Assembly: GCA_965198915.1 (NCBI GenBank)
Contig: CBDAQC010000006.1
Coordinates: forward strand, 682,001 to 746,000
Reading direction: 5' to 3'
Source: BOG-908 sp965198915
Lineage (GTDB): Bacteria > Pseudomonadota > Alphaproteobacteria > Acetobacterales > Acetobacteraceae
DNA length: 64,000 nucleotides
Under the pieces are notes generated by a model. The model worked only from the letters and a program-made list of their open reading frames with translations, was not told the origin of the DNA and did no database searches. This document shows positions 50,673-60,900 of this stretch, in pieces. Position 1 is the stretch's first letter; each line of letters begins with the position of its first letter. A program made the position numbers and the translations under genes.

Positions 50673-50705
50673 CATATATGTACGTCGATTGGACTAACTT
50701 TTCAA
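50673..50705 (-). promoter_or_regulatory. Promoter/operator of the toxin-antitoxin pair
   Basis: On the minus strand: TTGAAA (-35, 50700-50705), 17-base spacer, TACATA (-10, 50677-50682). A perfect CATATATG palindrome (50673-50680) overlaps the -10, a plausible ribbon-helix-helix operator. The rest of the 50666-50862 gap shows no gene. Confidence 0.5.
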
Positions 50706-50862
50706 GATGCGCCTTGATTCCCGCCTTACCGTGCTCGGCCTCTGGCCAGGAATCCGACTTCCCAGGCGCTCATGACTTGGCCTTCCAGATCGGAGGCGAC
50801 AGGAACCGCTGAGTTGTCCCCAACACCCATCATTTAGATCCCCGTAGTATCAATAAGCATCC

Positions 50863-53352
50863 CTAACGCTTATCCAGACGCCGATAGTATCTTTTCTGGC
50901 TGCTAGCCTGATCAACGTAGGTGAAGCAATCGGCTAGATTGTCGATACTTTGGAGCACCCCGAGCAATGCATACGCATTAAACGGAGTTCCGGCACCGGT
51001 CTCGTAATGGCTTACAAAGTTTCCGACAATCGAGGGAGCGTGGTGGGTCTGTAGGTCGGAAATCTGCTGCCCCGACAAAACGCACCGACCTGCGGCTTGA
51101 TAAAGGGCCACAGCCTCGGTGATTGCGTCGATATAGGTGGACAGTGTCCGTTTGTCGCCGCGGGTCGCGTAATCGGGCGGCACAGGTATTTCCAGTTTTG
51201 AAATAATCTGGCCAAGCTTGTATTCGAGATATTGGCGCAAAAACGGACCGCCGATGTCCACTTGGCCCGCATTGAGATGTTGCTGCGCCTGCGCCTTCAG
51301 CCGATCCGCTTCCTGGGCGGACACCATCAAACGCCCTTTCGGCGGCATCCCCTGTAGCTTTTGATGGTGCCAGTCGGTCGTGCCGTTCAGCTTGTCGAAA
51401 TATTTCTCCAGGCTGGTGTCATGGCTCAGGATGATGAATTGCAAACCATCTGGCACCGCACCGTGACGTAACTGGGTCCGCAGCGCGTCCATCAAGGCAA
51501 ATTGGTGCCCTGCATCGAAGCTCGAGGTCACATCGTCTAGGACCATGAAGCGCGGGACGCAGCTATGCTTCATTGCGGCTGACAGGAAGATCGCAGCAGC
51601 TACGGCGTTGCGATAGCTTTCCGACAGCAAAGCGCGCGCGCTGAGATCGCTGAGGCCGAAAAAATCTGCCAACTTGAGATCGACGTTCTCGCTGTTCTGC
51701 GCGCGGGTCAGGGTCGGCCTAACATCGGGCCCGCCGCGCACTAACCGTCCGAACAAGTCCTGGCACGTGGCCTGGATTTCGGTGATTCGCTTGTTTGCCA
51801 GGGCAGTCTCCGCGTCCGCGAAGGTCTGCGCGGCTTTGGCAATGAACGTCTTCCAGCGATTCAAAAGCGCAAGTTTGGCCTGCTTTACCGTCAGCGGCGG
51901 CGCAGCCGTCTCAAACTCGACGACCGCGTCACGGAACTGCTTGGCGAGGCTTAGCGTGCGCGTCACCTGGACCAAGGAGGGAGGCAGCTCGGCCAGCAGG
52001 ACGGACACCTCCTGCTGCACGCGCTCCAGCGTTTTCGCGCGATGCTTCTCCAGCTCATCGAGTCGAGCCTTGAGTTTCTCCAGATCCGCGGTGGTCACTT
52101 CCCCCTTCTTAACGGCGAGATCAAAAGCGACATGAAGCCTGTCGGCCGTTCCGATCCCCATGGCCGCAGTGTCTTCAAGTTGGCGCACCTTCGCGATGCC
52201 GACGGAAGTGGTAACTTCCTTCACCAGCTCAGCGCCGAGTTCGGCGGCCGCATCATACTCCGCGATCCTGGCCTCCAACTTCGGCTTGAGCGGCTCCTCC
52301 CCTTGCGCTTCGCAGATCGGACACCGCTTGGGATCGTGCCAATCGGATCCGCCAACGAAGGCAAGCGCATCTTTCAGCAGCGCGTGCAGCTCATGGGCGC
52401 CGACCCGATTGATCGCCTCGTCCCGCGTCTTGGCTAGGCCAATAAGGCGGTCGAGATCGGCGATGTCGCCATCGGCGAGAGCGACGGTCGAAAGCGATGT
52501 CACCGCCGTCGTCAGCCGATCCAGCTTCTTGCGCGCTTCCCCACCTTCCTCCTTCTCGACAGCTTTCTCGGCCGCCTCGAAATCGAGGTCCATCACTGAC
52601 CCGTCGCCGACAAGCGGCTTGAGCAACGCAATGGCCGACAAGGCCGAGGTCACGGCCGTCTTGAGATCGACAAGCTTATCGATGGCGGCGCCGCCGGCGC
52701 CAGCAACCGCATCGTGCGCGGCGATGATCCGACGCTCGATCGCGCTCAAGGCGCGTTCGCTTGTCTTCACCTCCGTGTCGAGGGCTGACAAACCCAGATC
52801 ACCATTGATGTTCTGGGTCCGCTTGGCACCCTCGAATGCCTGACGAAGCCGTGAATAGTGGCTGAGGCCCACCAGCGACGCGAACGACCGACCGCGCTCC
52901 AACGCCGAGATGTCGATCAGCTTGGCGAAGCGGCCATAGTCAACGAGAACGAAATCCTCCTGCAGACTGGCAAGGAAGTCCTCGGGTTGCGGGTGACCGC
53001 TCGGCGAACTCACCGCTCGCGCACTATTCGCACCCCGCGTCACCCGAATCGCGATGTCGGGGCTGCCATCGTCGCTTCGAAAAAGCAGGTCGATCGTAGC
53101 TTGCTGGCCTGGATGAAACTTATTGACGATGTAGCTGTCGCCCTGCTCGGCGTCCTGAAGGGACTTGAGCCGCGGCACATTGCCATAGATGGCGAAATGA
53201 ACGGCCTCGAAGATCGAGCTTTTTCCAACGCCATTGGGTGCGTGGATCGAATTGACGGCATCGGCCTTGAATTTGAGGACGAGCGGGTCGCCGTCGTTGT
53301 TGATTCCCCGGAAGCCTTCGACTGTCAGATTGCCCAGGAAGTATCGGGTCAC
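50863..53352 (-). CDS. Rad50/SMC-like AAA ATPase with zinc hook
   Basis: 829 residues. Walker A APNGVGKSS at 38-46; helical arms; a zinc-hook CPIC at residues 344-347 near the turn of the coiled coil (RCPICEAQ); ABC signature-like SESYRNAVAAAIFLS at ~577-591; Walker B RFMVLDDVTSSFD at ~601-613; H-loop ILSHD at ~641-645. After the ATPase, ~180 residues follow. Unlike true Rad50 there is no neighbouring Mre11 nuclease; the upstream gene is a 73-residue protein whose stop overlaps this GTG start (GTGA). DNA tethering or sensing in a defence system is the best inference. Confidence 0.87.
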   Translation of the reverse strand: MTRYFLGNLTVEGFRGINNDGDPLVLKFKADAVNSIHAPNGVGKSSIFEAVHFAIYGNVPRLKSLQDAEQGDSYIVNKFHPGQQATIDLLFRSDDGSPDIAIRVTRGANSARAVSSPSGHPQPEDFLASLQEDFVLVDYGRFAKLIDISALERGRSFASLVGLSHYSRLRQAFEGAKRTQNINGDLGLSALDTEVKTSERALSAIERRIIAAHDAVAGAGGAAIDKLVDLKTAVTSALSAIALLKPLVGDGSVMDLDFEAAEKAVEKEEGGEARKKLDRLTTAVTSLSTVALADGDIADLDRLIGLAKTRDEAINRVGAHELHALLKDALAFVGGSDWHDPKRCPICEAQGEEPLKPKLEARIAEYDAAAELGAELVKEVTTSVGIAKVRQLEDTAAMGIGTADRLHVAFDLAVKKGEVTTADLEKLKARLDELEKHRAKTLERVQQEVSVLLAELPPSLVQVTRTLSLAKQFRDAVVEFETAAPPLTVKQAKLALLNRWKTFIAKAAQTFADAETALANKRITEIQATCQDLFGRLVRGGPDVRPTLTRAQNSENVDLKLADFFGLSDLSARALLSESYRNAVAAAIFLSAAMKHSCVPRFMVLDDVTSSFDAGHQFALMDALRTQLRHGAVPDGLQFIILSHDTSLEKYFDKLNGTTDWHHQKLQGMPPKGRLMVSAQEADRLKAQAQQHLNAGQVDIGGPFLRQYLEYKLGQIISKLEIPVPPDYATRGDKRTLSTYIDAITEAVALYQAAGRCVLSGQQISDLQTHHAPSIVGNFVSHYETGAGTPFNAYALLGVLQSIDNLADCFTYVDQASSQKRYYRRLDKR

Positions 53353-53570
53353 GGCTTGGTCTCCGCCGCTTTCTGAAGCGCGTCCAGCCCCATCAGGACC
53401 GCCTTATGGAACTCCCCGATGGCCGCGCGGCTCGGCCCGGTTTCGCCCTCCACATCGAGAAGATGCAGATTGTCGAACAGGATCTTCGCGCATTCGGGAT
53501 CGATCTGCTCCACCTCGGCTTTGAACAAGGCGAGGTTGTCAGCGAAACTGTTATCAAGTTCGAATTCCAT
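53349..53570 (-). CDS. 73-residue protein coupled to the SMC-like ATPase
   Basis: MEFELDNSFADNLALFKAEV, EQIDPECAKILFDNLHLLDV, SRAAIGEFHKAVLMGLDALQ. Acidic and probably all helical (three short helices). Overlaps the ATPase start by GTGA, and lies 26 bases after the XRE gene, so the three are one transcript. I do not recognise it; its position suggests a subunit or adaptor of the ATPase, as in ABC three-component (ATPase + middle component) systems. Confidence 0.7.
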   Translation of the reverse strand: MEFELDNSFADNLALFKAEVEQIDPECAKILFDNLHLLDVEGETGPSRAAIGEFHKAVLMGLDALQKAAETKP

Positions 53571-53596
53571 GACGCACCGGCCTCCCCGCTTCCTGA

Positions 53597-54388
53597 CTAT
53601 CTCTCTCCGGCCGGAACATCCGTCTCGGCCGTTAACGTCTTTTTGAACCGGCTCCAGGCCGGCAGCACGAATGGCTGACCATGATCGATCGGCACGCGAA
53701 TCGTGGTCTCGCCGTATTCGCCGGGCGGACCGAGCGCCAAGACGAATCGGTTCTGATAGGTGCAAGGCTCGTCGTCTTCGGCGACGGTGTACCGTTCGGG
53801 CAGCCGCCTCAGGACAGACGTCTGGTAAATCCAGACGTCATTTCCCTTCAGAAGAACGATGAGTTGGCGAAGGCGGCGGCGCAGCGCTATTTCGGTCGCA
53901 GGGGGAATATCCTCAAGGATGCTGCGCTTTTCCCAGGTCAGTCCCCCGAGAATGTCGAACAGTTCCTGAGCATATGCGCCCGTCTCGTCATCGAGCTTGG
54001 TCTCGATGACACACGCCAGATCGTTTGACCGGGCTGCTTCGCTGTAGAGATGCCCCTCATCGTACGCCGCGCTCGCAATGTCATAGTCATGCCGTGGGAT
54101 GAGGCGGTCTTCGTCGTCCAGCAAGGTCGCTCTGATCGCTCGGCTGTCCGTCTCCGCTACACCTATTGGCGCCGATTCCGGCGCGATAATGCGCTCTCGG
54201 TGGACTTGCAAGGCTTTCGCCAGCCGTTCAGCCGTCGACACCGAGATCGATGCGTTATCGTTTTCGATCATTCGAAGCTTACGAACGCTGACACCAATCT
54301 CGTTCGCCATCTCCTTTTGCGTCGAGAGTCTTTCGAGTTGCTCACGTAATACTTTTACAACCGCTCCATTTGGCACGATCTTCTTCAT
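53597..54388 (-). CDS. XRE-family transcriptional regulator with extended C-terminus
   Basis: 263 residues. Cro/C1-type HTH at residues ~12-60: RLSTQKEMANEIGVSVRKLR, MIENDNASISVSTAERLAKA. The ~200-residue remainder (LFDILGGLTWEKRSILEDIP, RRLRQLIVLLKGNDVWIYQT, YQNRFVLALGPPGEYGETTI) is not a known peptidase or ligand domain to my eye. GAGG precedes the ATG. First gene of the XRE-small-ATPase unit; likely a repressor or phage-responsive switch. Confidence 0.82.
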   Translation of the reverse strand: MKKIVPNGAVVKVLREQLERLSTQKEMANEIGVSVRKLRMIENDNASISVSTAERLAKALQVHRERIIAPESAPIGVAETDSRAIRATLLDDEDRLIPRHDYDIASAAYDEGHLYSEAARSNDLACVIETKLDDETGAYAQELFDILGGLTWEKRSILEDIPPATEIALRRRLRQLIVLLKGNDVWIYQTSVLRRLPERYTVAEDDEPCTYQNRFVLALGPPGEYGETTIRVPIDHGQPFVLPAWSRFKKTLTAETDVPAGER

Positions 54389-54428
54389 AACAGCCTCGTC
54401 CATCCGATGTTCATGACGCAGTTTACAT

Positions 54429-54438
54429 CGACTAGTCG
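54429..54438. promoter_or_regulatory. Palindrome upstream of the XRE gene
   Basis: CGACTAGTCG, a perfect 10-base palindrome 40 bases before the XRE start, in the gap between the two operons (54389-54533). A position typical of an autorepressor operator; unproven. Confidence 0.4.
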
Positions 54439-54533
54439 TGCTCCGTGAGGCGCCCGACCGGAATCCGACCGGCACATGAGCGGCAGAGTGGGCGCATCGC
54501 CCAAGACCCCCGACGGGTCGCCTAAGACCGGCG

Positions 54534-57500
54534 TCACCCGACGCCGACCTGTTTTGCCATCTCAAGATAACGGCAGAAGGCATTCGCCAATTGAATCTGC
54601 CGTGGCGTCCGGCATTCCGCTTCGAAAATCTGCGGCGAACCGACGAGGATTGATACGCACTTGGCGCGTGAGGTCGCGACGTTGAGCCGGTTGAGGCTGT
54701 AGAGGAACTCCATCCCGCGCGGTGCATCCGCGTGACTCGACGTTGCGGTCGAATAGATGGCGATCGGCGCTTCCTGGCCCTGGAATTTGTCGACGGTGCC
54801 CACGCGGGAACCCGGTAGGCACTGCTGAATCTCGAAGACCTGTGCGTTGTAGGGAGTGATGATGACGATATCGTCGAGCGCGATCGGTTTCTCCCGCCCC
54901 TCGCGATCGACCCAAGTTGCGTTGCCAGCGAGGATCGACCGCACGAGATCGCCGATCACCTGCGCCTCCTCGGGCGAGCAATTCTGGTTGCCGCTGTGGG
55001 CGACCGGGAGGAAGTAGAGGCCCGATCCGCTGATCGGTCCGGCTCCTTTTACGACCTGCTGCTCAAGCCCACGCTTTGAGTGGAGCTTGCCGTCGTAGAA
55101 AAGCTCGGACGAATAGGCGCAGATCTCTGGGTGGAGCCGCCAAGTCTCTTCGAGGAATAGCCCCTTGTCCGCCGATACCGTTCGTTCGCCACCAAGAATG
55201 TGATCAAACGCTGAGACATCGGCGCCCTCCGGATGGCTTCCCTGCATGGGCTGATCGAGCTGCTGCGGATCGCCGATCAGCACCGCCGCCTTCGCCGCCT
55301 GCGACACCGCGAGCACGTTGGCGAGCGACATCTGCGCGGCTTCATCGACGAACAACACGTCCACCGTCTCGAAGGCGTCCGGGCGCGACCAAAGCCACGC
55401 CGTGCCGCCCCCGACGGCGGCAGAACCACTGCTTAGCGCCGCGAACAGATCCTCATTTTTCTTGGCGAAGAAGAGGCGGTGCTGCGGGTTTCCGACCTCA
55501 TCGGCCTTTTGACAGCATTGCAAGGTAATGCCCAGTTCATCCGCAGCCTTGATGGTCGCGTCAACCAGGTTACGGATCACCTTGTGGCTGTTGGCGGTGA
55601 CCCCGACTTTCTTGCCGCGGCGCACCAGCTCGCAAATCAGCCGCGCGCCGGTGAAGGTCTTGCCGGCACCTGGCGGGCCTTGAACCGGCAGAACGCCGTC
55701 GCCGAGGTCCGCGCAGAGCCGAACTGCGGCGTCAACGGTCGTCTCGTCCGCGCGATGGAGCGGCTTGCTTCCGACGCGCGGCTGCTCCCGGAGCAGGAGA
55801 TCGCGCGCCGCTTGGTAAGGCCCGTCGCCTCCCACGCCATGATCAGCGACGTGCTCGCCGATCCGCACCAGCGCTTCGGCAATTACTTTCGTATCGACAT
55901 GACTATGAGCGAACACGGCCTGCGGATGAAGGTGGGCAGTGTCTTGGCGCTTTTTGATGTCGATGGTCTCGTCGGCGAATGAAATCGCTTCGACCTTGCC
56001 GAGTTTCTCGCCGCCGAGAATACGAAGCTCCTCGCCGCCGCGAAGCTCGGTCTCCTGCGGCAGGAAGCGATAACGATGGATCGGCGCCTTGGCGGTGCCG
56101 CCGACTACGCCGACAAATTCCAGGCCGGCAAGACCGGCGCGCTCCTCGCGCAAATCTTCCGCCGAAAGATCGGCCAGCCGGAATAACTCCCACCAAACCG
56201 CCTTTTCTTCGCGCCGGTGCCAATCCAGGATGTTCGCCAAAATCCACCGAGCCTGCTGCTCGTCGCTCCGCTCCGCGGAATCGGCCGGCACATCGGCTGT
56301 CAGCCTGCCGATCAAGGCGTTGATCTTGATCAGCCAGTCGGTGATCTTTTCGTTCGGCGCCCCGTCGCCAGGCTCCGGGCGAGGCACGTCAATGCCGTTA
56401 GCGACGAGCTTGGCCCGGAGAGTTTCGAGCCAAGCGGACAGGCTCGCAGCGGACCGGCAATCATCCTCATTGTAGGCGCGAACCGTCGCCATGATCTCGT
56501 CGGCGATCGACGGCGCGTCGCCGAGCTCCAGATGGGCTTGGATGTTGGCGAGAGCGGAATTTGCATCGGCGAGGGGGGTTCCGCGCGTAAAGGCGTAGAA
56601 GGGTTCCATCTGCTTGACCGAATAGCTCTCGACGCTCGCGCGCAGAGCGTGCCGCACGATCTGGTAGAGATCGACGAACAGGCCGGCGCGCAGCATCCGG
56701 TCGATTTCTTCCTCGCGCGTCGCATAGCGGCCCATCAGGCGCTTCAATGCGGCCGGTTCGTATGGTGCGTAATGATAGACGTGTAAGCTTGGGAATTGCG
56801 TCCACCGCGCCATGACGAAATCGACGAATTTCTCGAAGGCGCGTTTTTCATCGACGCGCGTGAGCGCCCAATCGCCTTCATAGACGAGGGCGCCCTCCGC
56901 GTCCTTGAACAGATAGCCGAACAGATATTCGAGACCGTGCTCGCCAACAAAAGGATCGCCCTCGAGGTCGAGAAACACATCTCCGACAGAAGGCTCAGGC
57001 AGGCGGGTTAGCCCGAATCCAGTCTCCACCGGGAACAGCTCGAACTTGCCCGCGCCCGCCGCGCGAGCTTCGACGACGATACGTGCCTGTTCACGAACGC
57101 GGATGAAGGAGTCGGCCGAGCCGCGATCGGGTTTCCAGGCGAGGGGCAAGGGCATGCTGGCCAGGTTCTGCACCGTCGCGATGCCATGCGCCTTCAGCTC
57201 GTTGATCTGTAATTTTGAGATGCCGGCGACGAGGCACAGATGGTCATCGTCGCGACGGCGCTTGTCGCAGGTTTCCCGCCACCGGCAGATGTCGCAATGC
57301 TCGATCGGATCGGGATAAGTATCGTCGGCGGCCGAGAGGCCCGCGGCGGCAACGAGCGCGCGCTTTGCCTTCCTGAAGTACGCGGCGTAATCGGCAAAGC
57401 GGAATTGCTGCGGCTGAAACTCCCTCCAGGGCGCAACTACATGCATGTATTCAGGCGGAAGGCCCTGCATTTCCGCGAGCAGATCAGCGTAGAGACAGAG

Positions 57501-57941
57501 CTGGAGAACCGCGCCCGCTTTTGTTTCGCGCGCGAGCTTAGTATCGATCGGTTCATAGGACCAACCGCCGAGCCCGCTCGGCGTCTCGACGCGACGCAGG
57601 ACATCGGCCCGCCCATTCCAACCCTGGTGCGTTAGTGCCGCCTGGACGATCACCGGAACACCACGCTGCATGGCCGCGTGCGTCTCGGTGACGGCTGCGC
57701 CGGTCACGTCTATGCCGTCGATGCGGACGACGTCCAGCCCAGCCGCAGTCAGATGCTCAACGTAGCTCTGCTCGTGGGCGGTGCCGCGCTCCGACAGGAT
57801 CTGCAAAAGCGGGTCCCATACCTTTGGCTTCGGTAAAACCCCGTCGGCCACAGCGCGGTCTAGGACCGTGAGGTGATGGCAGTTCAGATGACCTACCAAG
57901 TCGGTCGCGCTAAATTCGAAGGTAGCCCCGACCTTTTTCAT
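54534..57941 (-). CDS. TM0106-family protein: RecB-like nuclease + RNase-H fold + DNA2-type helicase
   Basis: 1135 residues in three parts. (1) N-terminal RecB/Cas4-like nuclease: D112 (GRADVL) and D133-x-K135 (PIDTKLARET) give the PD-(D/E)xK core; C21, C216, C219 and C225 (CDICRWRETC) are placed like the Fe-S ligands of AddB/Cas4. (2) RNase-H-fold exonuclease-like domain: DVFLDLEGDPF (D325, E327), HVYHYAPYEPAALKRLM and YNEDDCRSA (D493, D494). (3) SF1 helicase: GPPGAGKT at 755-762, VDEAA at 865-869, then GDPQQLDQP, TVDKFQGQE and NVATSRAK. All catalytic motifs look intact. ATG overlaps the HSP90-like stop (ATGA). Confidence 0.9.
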   Translation of the reverse strand: MKKVGATFEFSATDLVGHLNCHHLTVLDRAVADGVLPKPKVWDPLLQILSERGTAHEQSYVEHLTAAGLDVVRIDGIDVTGAAVTETHAAMQRGVPVIVQAALTHQGWNGRADVLRRVETPSGLGGWSYEPIDTKLARETKAGAVLQLCLYADLLAEMQGLPPEYMHVVAPWREFQPQQFRFADYAAYFRKAKRALVAAAGLSAADDTYPDPIEHCDICRWRETCDKRRRDDDHLCLVAGISKLQINELKAHGIATVQNLASMPLPLAWKPDRGSADSFIRVREQARIVVEARAAGAGKFELFPVETGFGLTRLPEPSVGDVFLDLEGDPFVGEHGLEYLFGYLFKDAEGALVYEGDWALTRVDEKRAFEKFVDFVMARWTQFPSLHVYHYAPYEPAALKRLMGRYATREEEIDRMLRAGLFVDLYQIVRHALRASVESYSVKQMEPFYAFTRGTPLADANSALANIQAHLELGDAPSIADEIMATVRAYNEDDCRSAASLSAWLETLRAKLVANGIDVPRPEPGDGAPNEKITDWLIKINALIGRLTADVPADSAERSDEQQARWILANILDWHRREEKAVWWELFRLADLSAEDLREERAGLAGLEFVGVVGGTAKAPIHRYRFLPQETELRGGEELRILGGEKLGKVEAISFADETIDIKKRQDTAHLHPQAVFAHSHVDTKVIAEALVRIGEHVADHGVGGDGPYQAARDLLLREQPRVGSKPLHRADETTVDAAVRLCADLGDGVLPVQGPPGAGKTFTGARLICELVRRGKKVGVTANSHKVIRNLVDATIKAADELGITLQCCQKADEVGNPQHRLFFAKKNEDLFAALSSGSAAVGGGTAWLWSRPDAFETVDVLFVDEAAQMSLANVLAVSQAAKAAVLIGDPQQLDQPMQGSHPEGADVSAFDHILGGERTVSADKGLFLEETWRLHPEICAYSSELFYDGKLHSKRGLEQQVVKGAGPISGSGLYFLPVAHSGNQNCSPEEAQVIGDLVRSILAGNATWVDREGREKPIALDDIVIITPYNAQVFEIQQCLPGSRVGTVDKFQGQEAPIAIYSTATSSHADAPRGMEFLYSLNRLNVATSRAKCVSILVGSPQIFEAECRTPRQIQLANAFCRYLEMAKQVGVG

Positions 57942-60900
57942 TGGCGCCCAGCCGGAAGACTGTCCTCTGCATCAAGAACGGCGTTGAGGTCGATGATGTG
58001 AGTCTTGCTGAAATAGACGGTCAAATCCTGCTCGGCGAGCACCACCTCAAGCTCGTTGTCCGTGAGGGCTTGGAACGCCTCGCGCATGGTTTCCCTGGAG
58101 CCGTTGACGAGCCGAAACATCGCGGAGTGGTTCGGGCAAAGGGCTAGATAATTCTGCGGGTGGCGCTTCGTCAGTTCGGGCAAAAACTCGACGACCTCAA
58201 AATACTCGCTCCCGTCGATCTTAAAGGGTAGCGGCCCCTTGCAAATTTGGCACGTCACCTCGCCATCGGCGTTGCGGTAATGCTCCCGCAGGTAAGTGTC
58301 GGCCTGCGCCTTCACATCCTCGCGGCCGACGGACACCGACCGCTCGCGGATTTCGCTCTGCTTGTCGGGAGCCTGCATCGCCTGCTCGCGTACGTGCTGC
58401 GCACGCCGCTCGGGATTGGCGAGCGGCCGATCTGGGATGGCCGATTTTTTGCGGTTTTCGATCTCGGTGAGAATCTTCTCCTGCTCTTCCAAAGACAAAT
58501 CATTGGCGAAGCGCCGTGCGCGCTCAGCGGCGGCGGCGTCGTCAAACCCGAGGCTCTTAGCAGCAGCGTCCTTCTGCTGCGCCTGGGCCGACTTACGGGC
58601 AGCGGTTTCGCCGAACTGAACGGCCTTGAGCCAAGCATAGCCGGGATCGAATGGAAAACCTTTCGGCAAAAGCACACGTAATGCGTCAGCGGGGCGCACG
58701 AACTCGCTGTCGCCCTGCGGAACCCACTTTGCAGAACGCAGCCCATGCACAAGGCGGGACCCGGCATATTTCGCGTTATGCGCAGAATTGTTCCGATAAA
58801 CTGCCTGCAAGAATGTAGAGGAAAGCGACGTGAGCGTTTTCCAAATCAGGCGGGAAAGCTCCAGAGACGGTGTTTTGAGCATCTCATCGAGATGAGGAAT
58901 GAAATAATCGCGGTTGATCCCATACGCCGTCCAAGCTCCACCTGCGGAGCCAAGGGTTGGCCAATCTGGATTACGGTAGCAGGTATCGTGCATGACTTCT
59001 AAGCTGACCTTGGCACCTATTTCCTCTGCGAATGCGGCAAGATTTTTGTTGGAGATCCCGCATTTTTCATAGCGAGCATGAAGCGCCTTCGGCACGGCAT
59101 CACCCGTGAGCGCGCCGTAATAGGCGGCCAGGCCGGTATCTAGGTAAGGGTGATCCAGATAGATGCCCTTGGGCGTTTGCCAATCGCCGTCCGCCCCCTG
59201 AAAAATATAAAATTCACCGAATAGCGATCCGTCGCCCGTTTCTTCGACGAAGGCGACAAAGCGTTTCAAGTCTTGAAGGTAGGTTTTGTCGTCCGGTATT
59301 GCAGCTTCGTGCGTGTAGCGGCGCTTGAGGATGAGTTCGATCTGCTCGGCCTCGCCGATCTCACGAACACCGATTTCCGACAGAAACTTTTTTGCGCCCT
59401 CCTTCTCGCTCTTGCCGGTGCCGGACGCGTAAACCGCCGTGTCCACGACGGGAACGTCCCCGGCCATCGTGCCGGTAGCGAAGAACGCCTGATCGGCCCG
59501 GCTTAGATTCCCGTCAGACAGACGCACAATGCGCAGGGTTTTTAGTTGAGACGATACGTTTTGGGCCTCCGCGTGCAGAAGGGCGTAAAGCTCCTGCATC
59601 CACGCGGCAGGCTTCTGCTTAAGCCACAACAGAAACTCCGGCTCTGGCTTGATAGGATATAGTCCATTTTCATCGCGCGTACGTTTGCGCAGCGTCTCTA
59701 TGAACCTGGCCAAGCCCCAATCACGAATTTCCAGTCCTGACAGGAATTGGTCGATCCTATTATTTCGCTGCGTTGCGCCGATGGCCCAAAGCGGCGGCTC
59801 GCCATTGTGATCGACCAAAAATGCAATGTCGGCCTCGGACAGCAATTCTTTGAGCGACACCCTGGCCTGAATGAGGCGGCTTGCTGGCGCATGTCCCTTG
59901 TCATGCGTCGGCGTGAGGGGCTGCGCTTTCATGGCCGCAATGATCGCGGTGCGGATGCCCTGATAGCGGGGAGGAACCTGATCCTGCGGATTAGGGAGCA
60001 CGGAAAGGAAGTCGGGGGTCAGAAGCCCGAGTTCCTTGATGCGATGTAGGGACGCGGCGGCGAGCGCCGCAAGCTGCTCAAAAAGCGGTGCGTTGGCCTT
60101 CGTCTCCTTGATGCTGGCGCGACTCAACTCCGGCACGAAGGGGCCGTGCAGGTGAAATCTGAGGCCGGAGGCCTCCTTCACTGCCGGGAAGAACACGGCC
60201 ACGCTGCCCGGCTCGGCGGGGACGATCTTCAACTGGTCCGCCAGGCGCGTAGCGGAATCGAAACTACGAACGCCAGGAAGAATGTCGAACGGAAAGGCGA
60301 CAGCGACGCGCTGCTTCTCAAGGCCGGAGACCGCCTCGTCGAATTTCAGGAAATGAGAACTGGAGGCGGTCTTACCGCCGATCTCTTTCAGCACCTCAAA
60401 ATGATAATCGGAGTGTTGAGCGCGGAGCACCTCTCCCGCACTCTGTGCGCCGATCCGCCATGTGACGGACTGGAGACTGGACAAGAACAACAGGGTCTTT
60501 TCGTCCAGTTCATTCAGGCCGGAAGCGATTTCGGCGTAAGCCTCCTCTGGCGGCTTCTTCAGATTGTCGAAGGGAAACTCGAAACGGGTTCGCCCATTCA
60601 GCGCCCCGTCTGGCACTATCGGTTCGGGCAGGATTAGCTGGACGATCCGAAAGGCGAAGTCGCCCGAGCGGACGGATGGGGCCTGCGTATAGACAAAAAC
60701 CGATTTGAACCCGACCCCGAATTTGCCGATCTTGTCTTGGGCGTTGGCCTTGGTGCTGTCGTGAAGGCCGGTGATCGAGGTGACATCCGCCAGGGTGAAG
60801 GCGCGTCCGTTATGTTCACAGACCAGCCTCTCCGGCGTGAGCGTGAAGGCAATTTCCGTTGCGCCTGCGTCCTCGGCGTTTTGGAGAAGCTCGTAAACGA

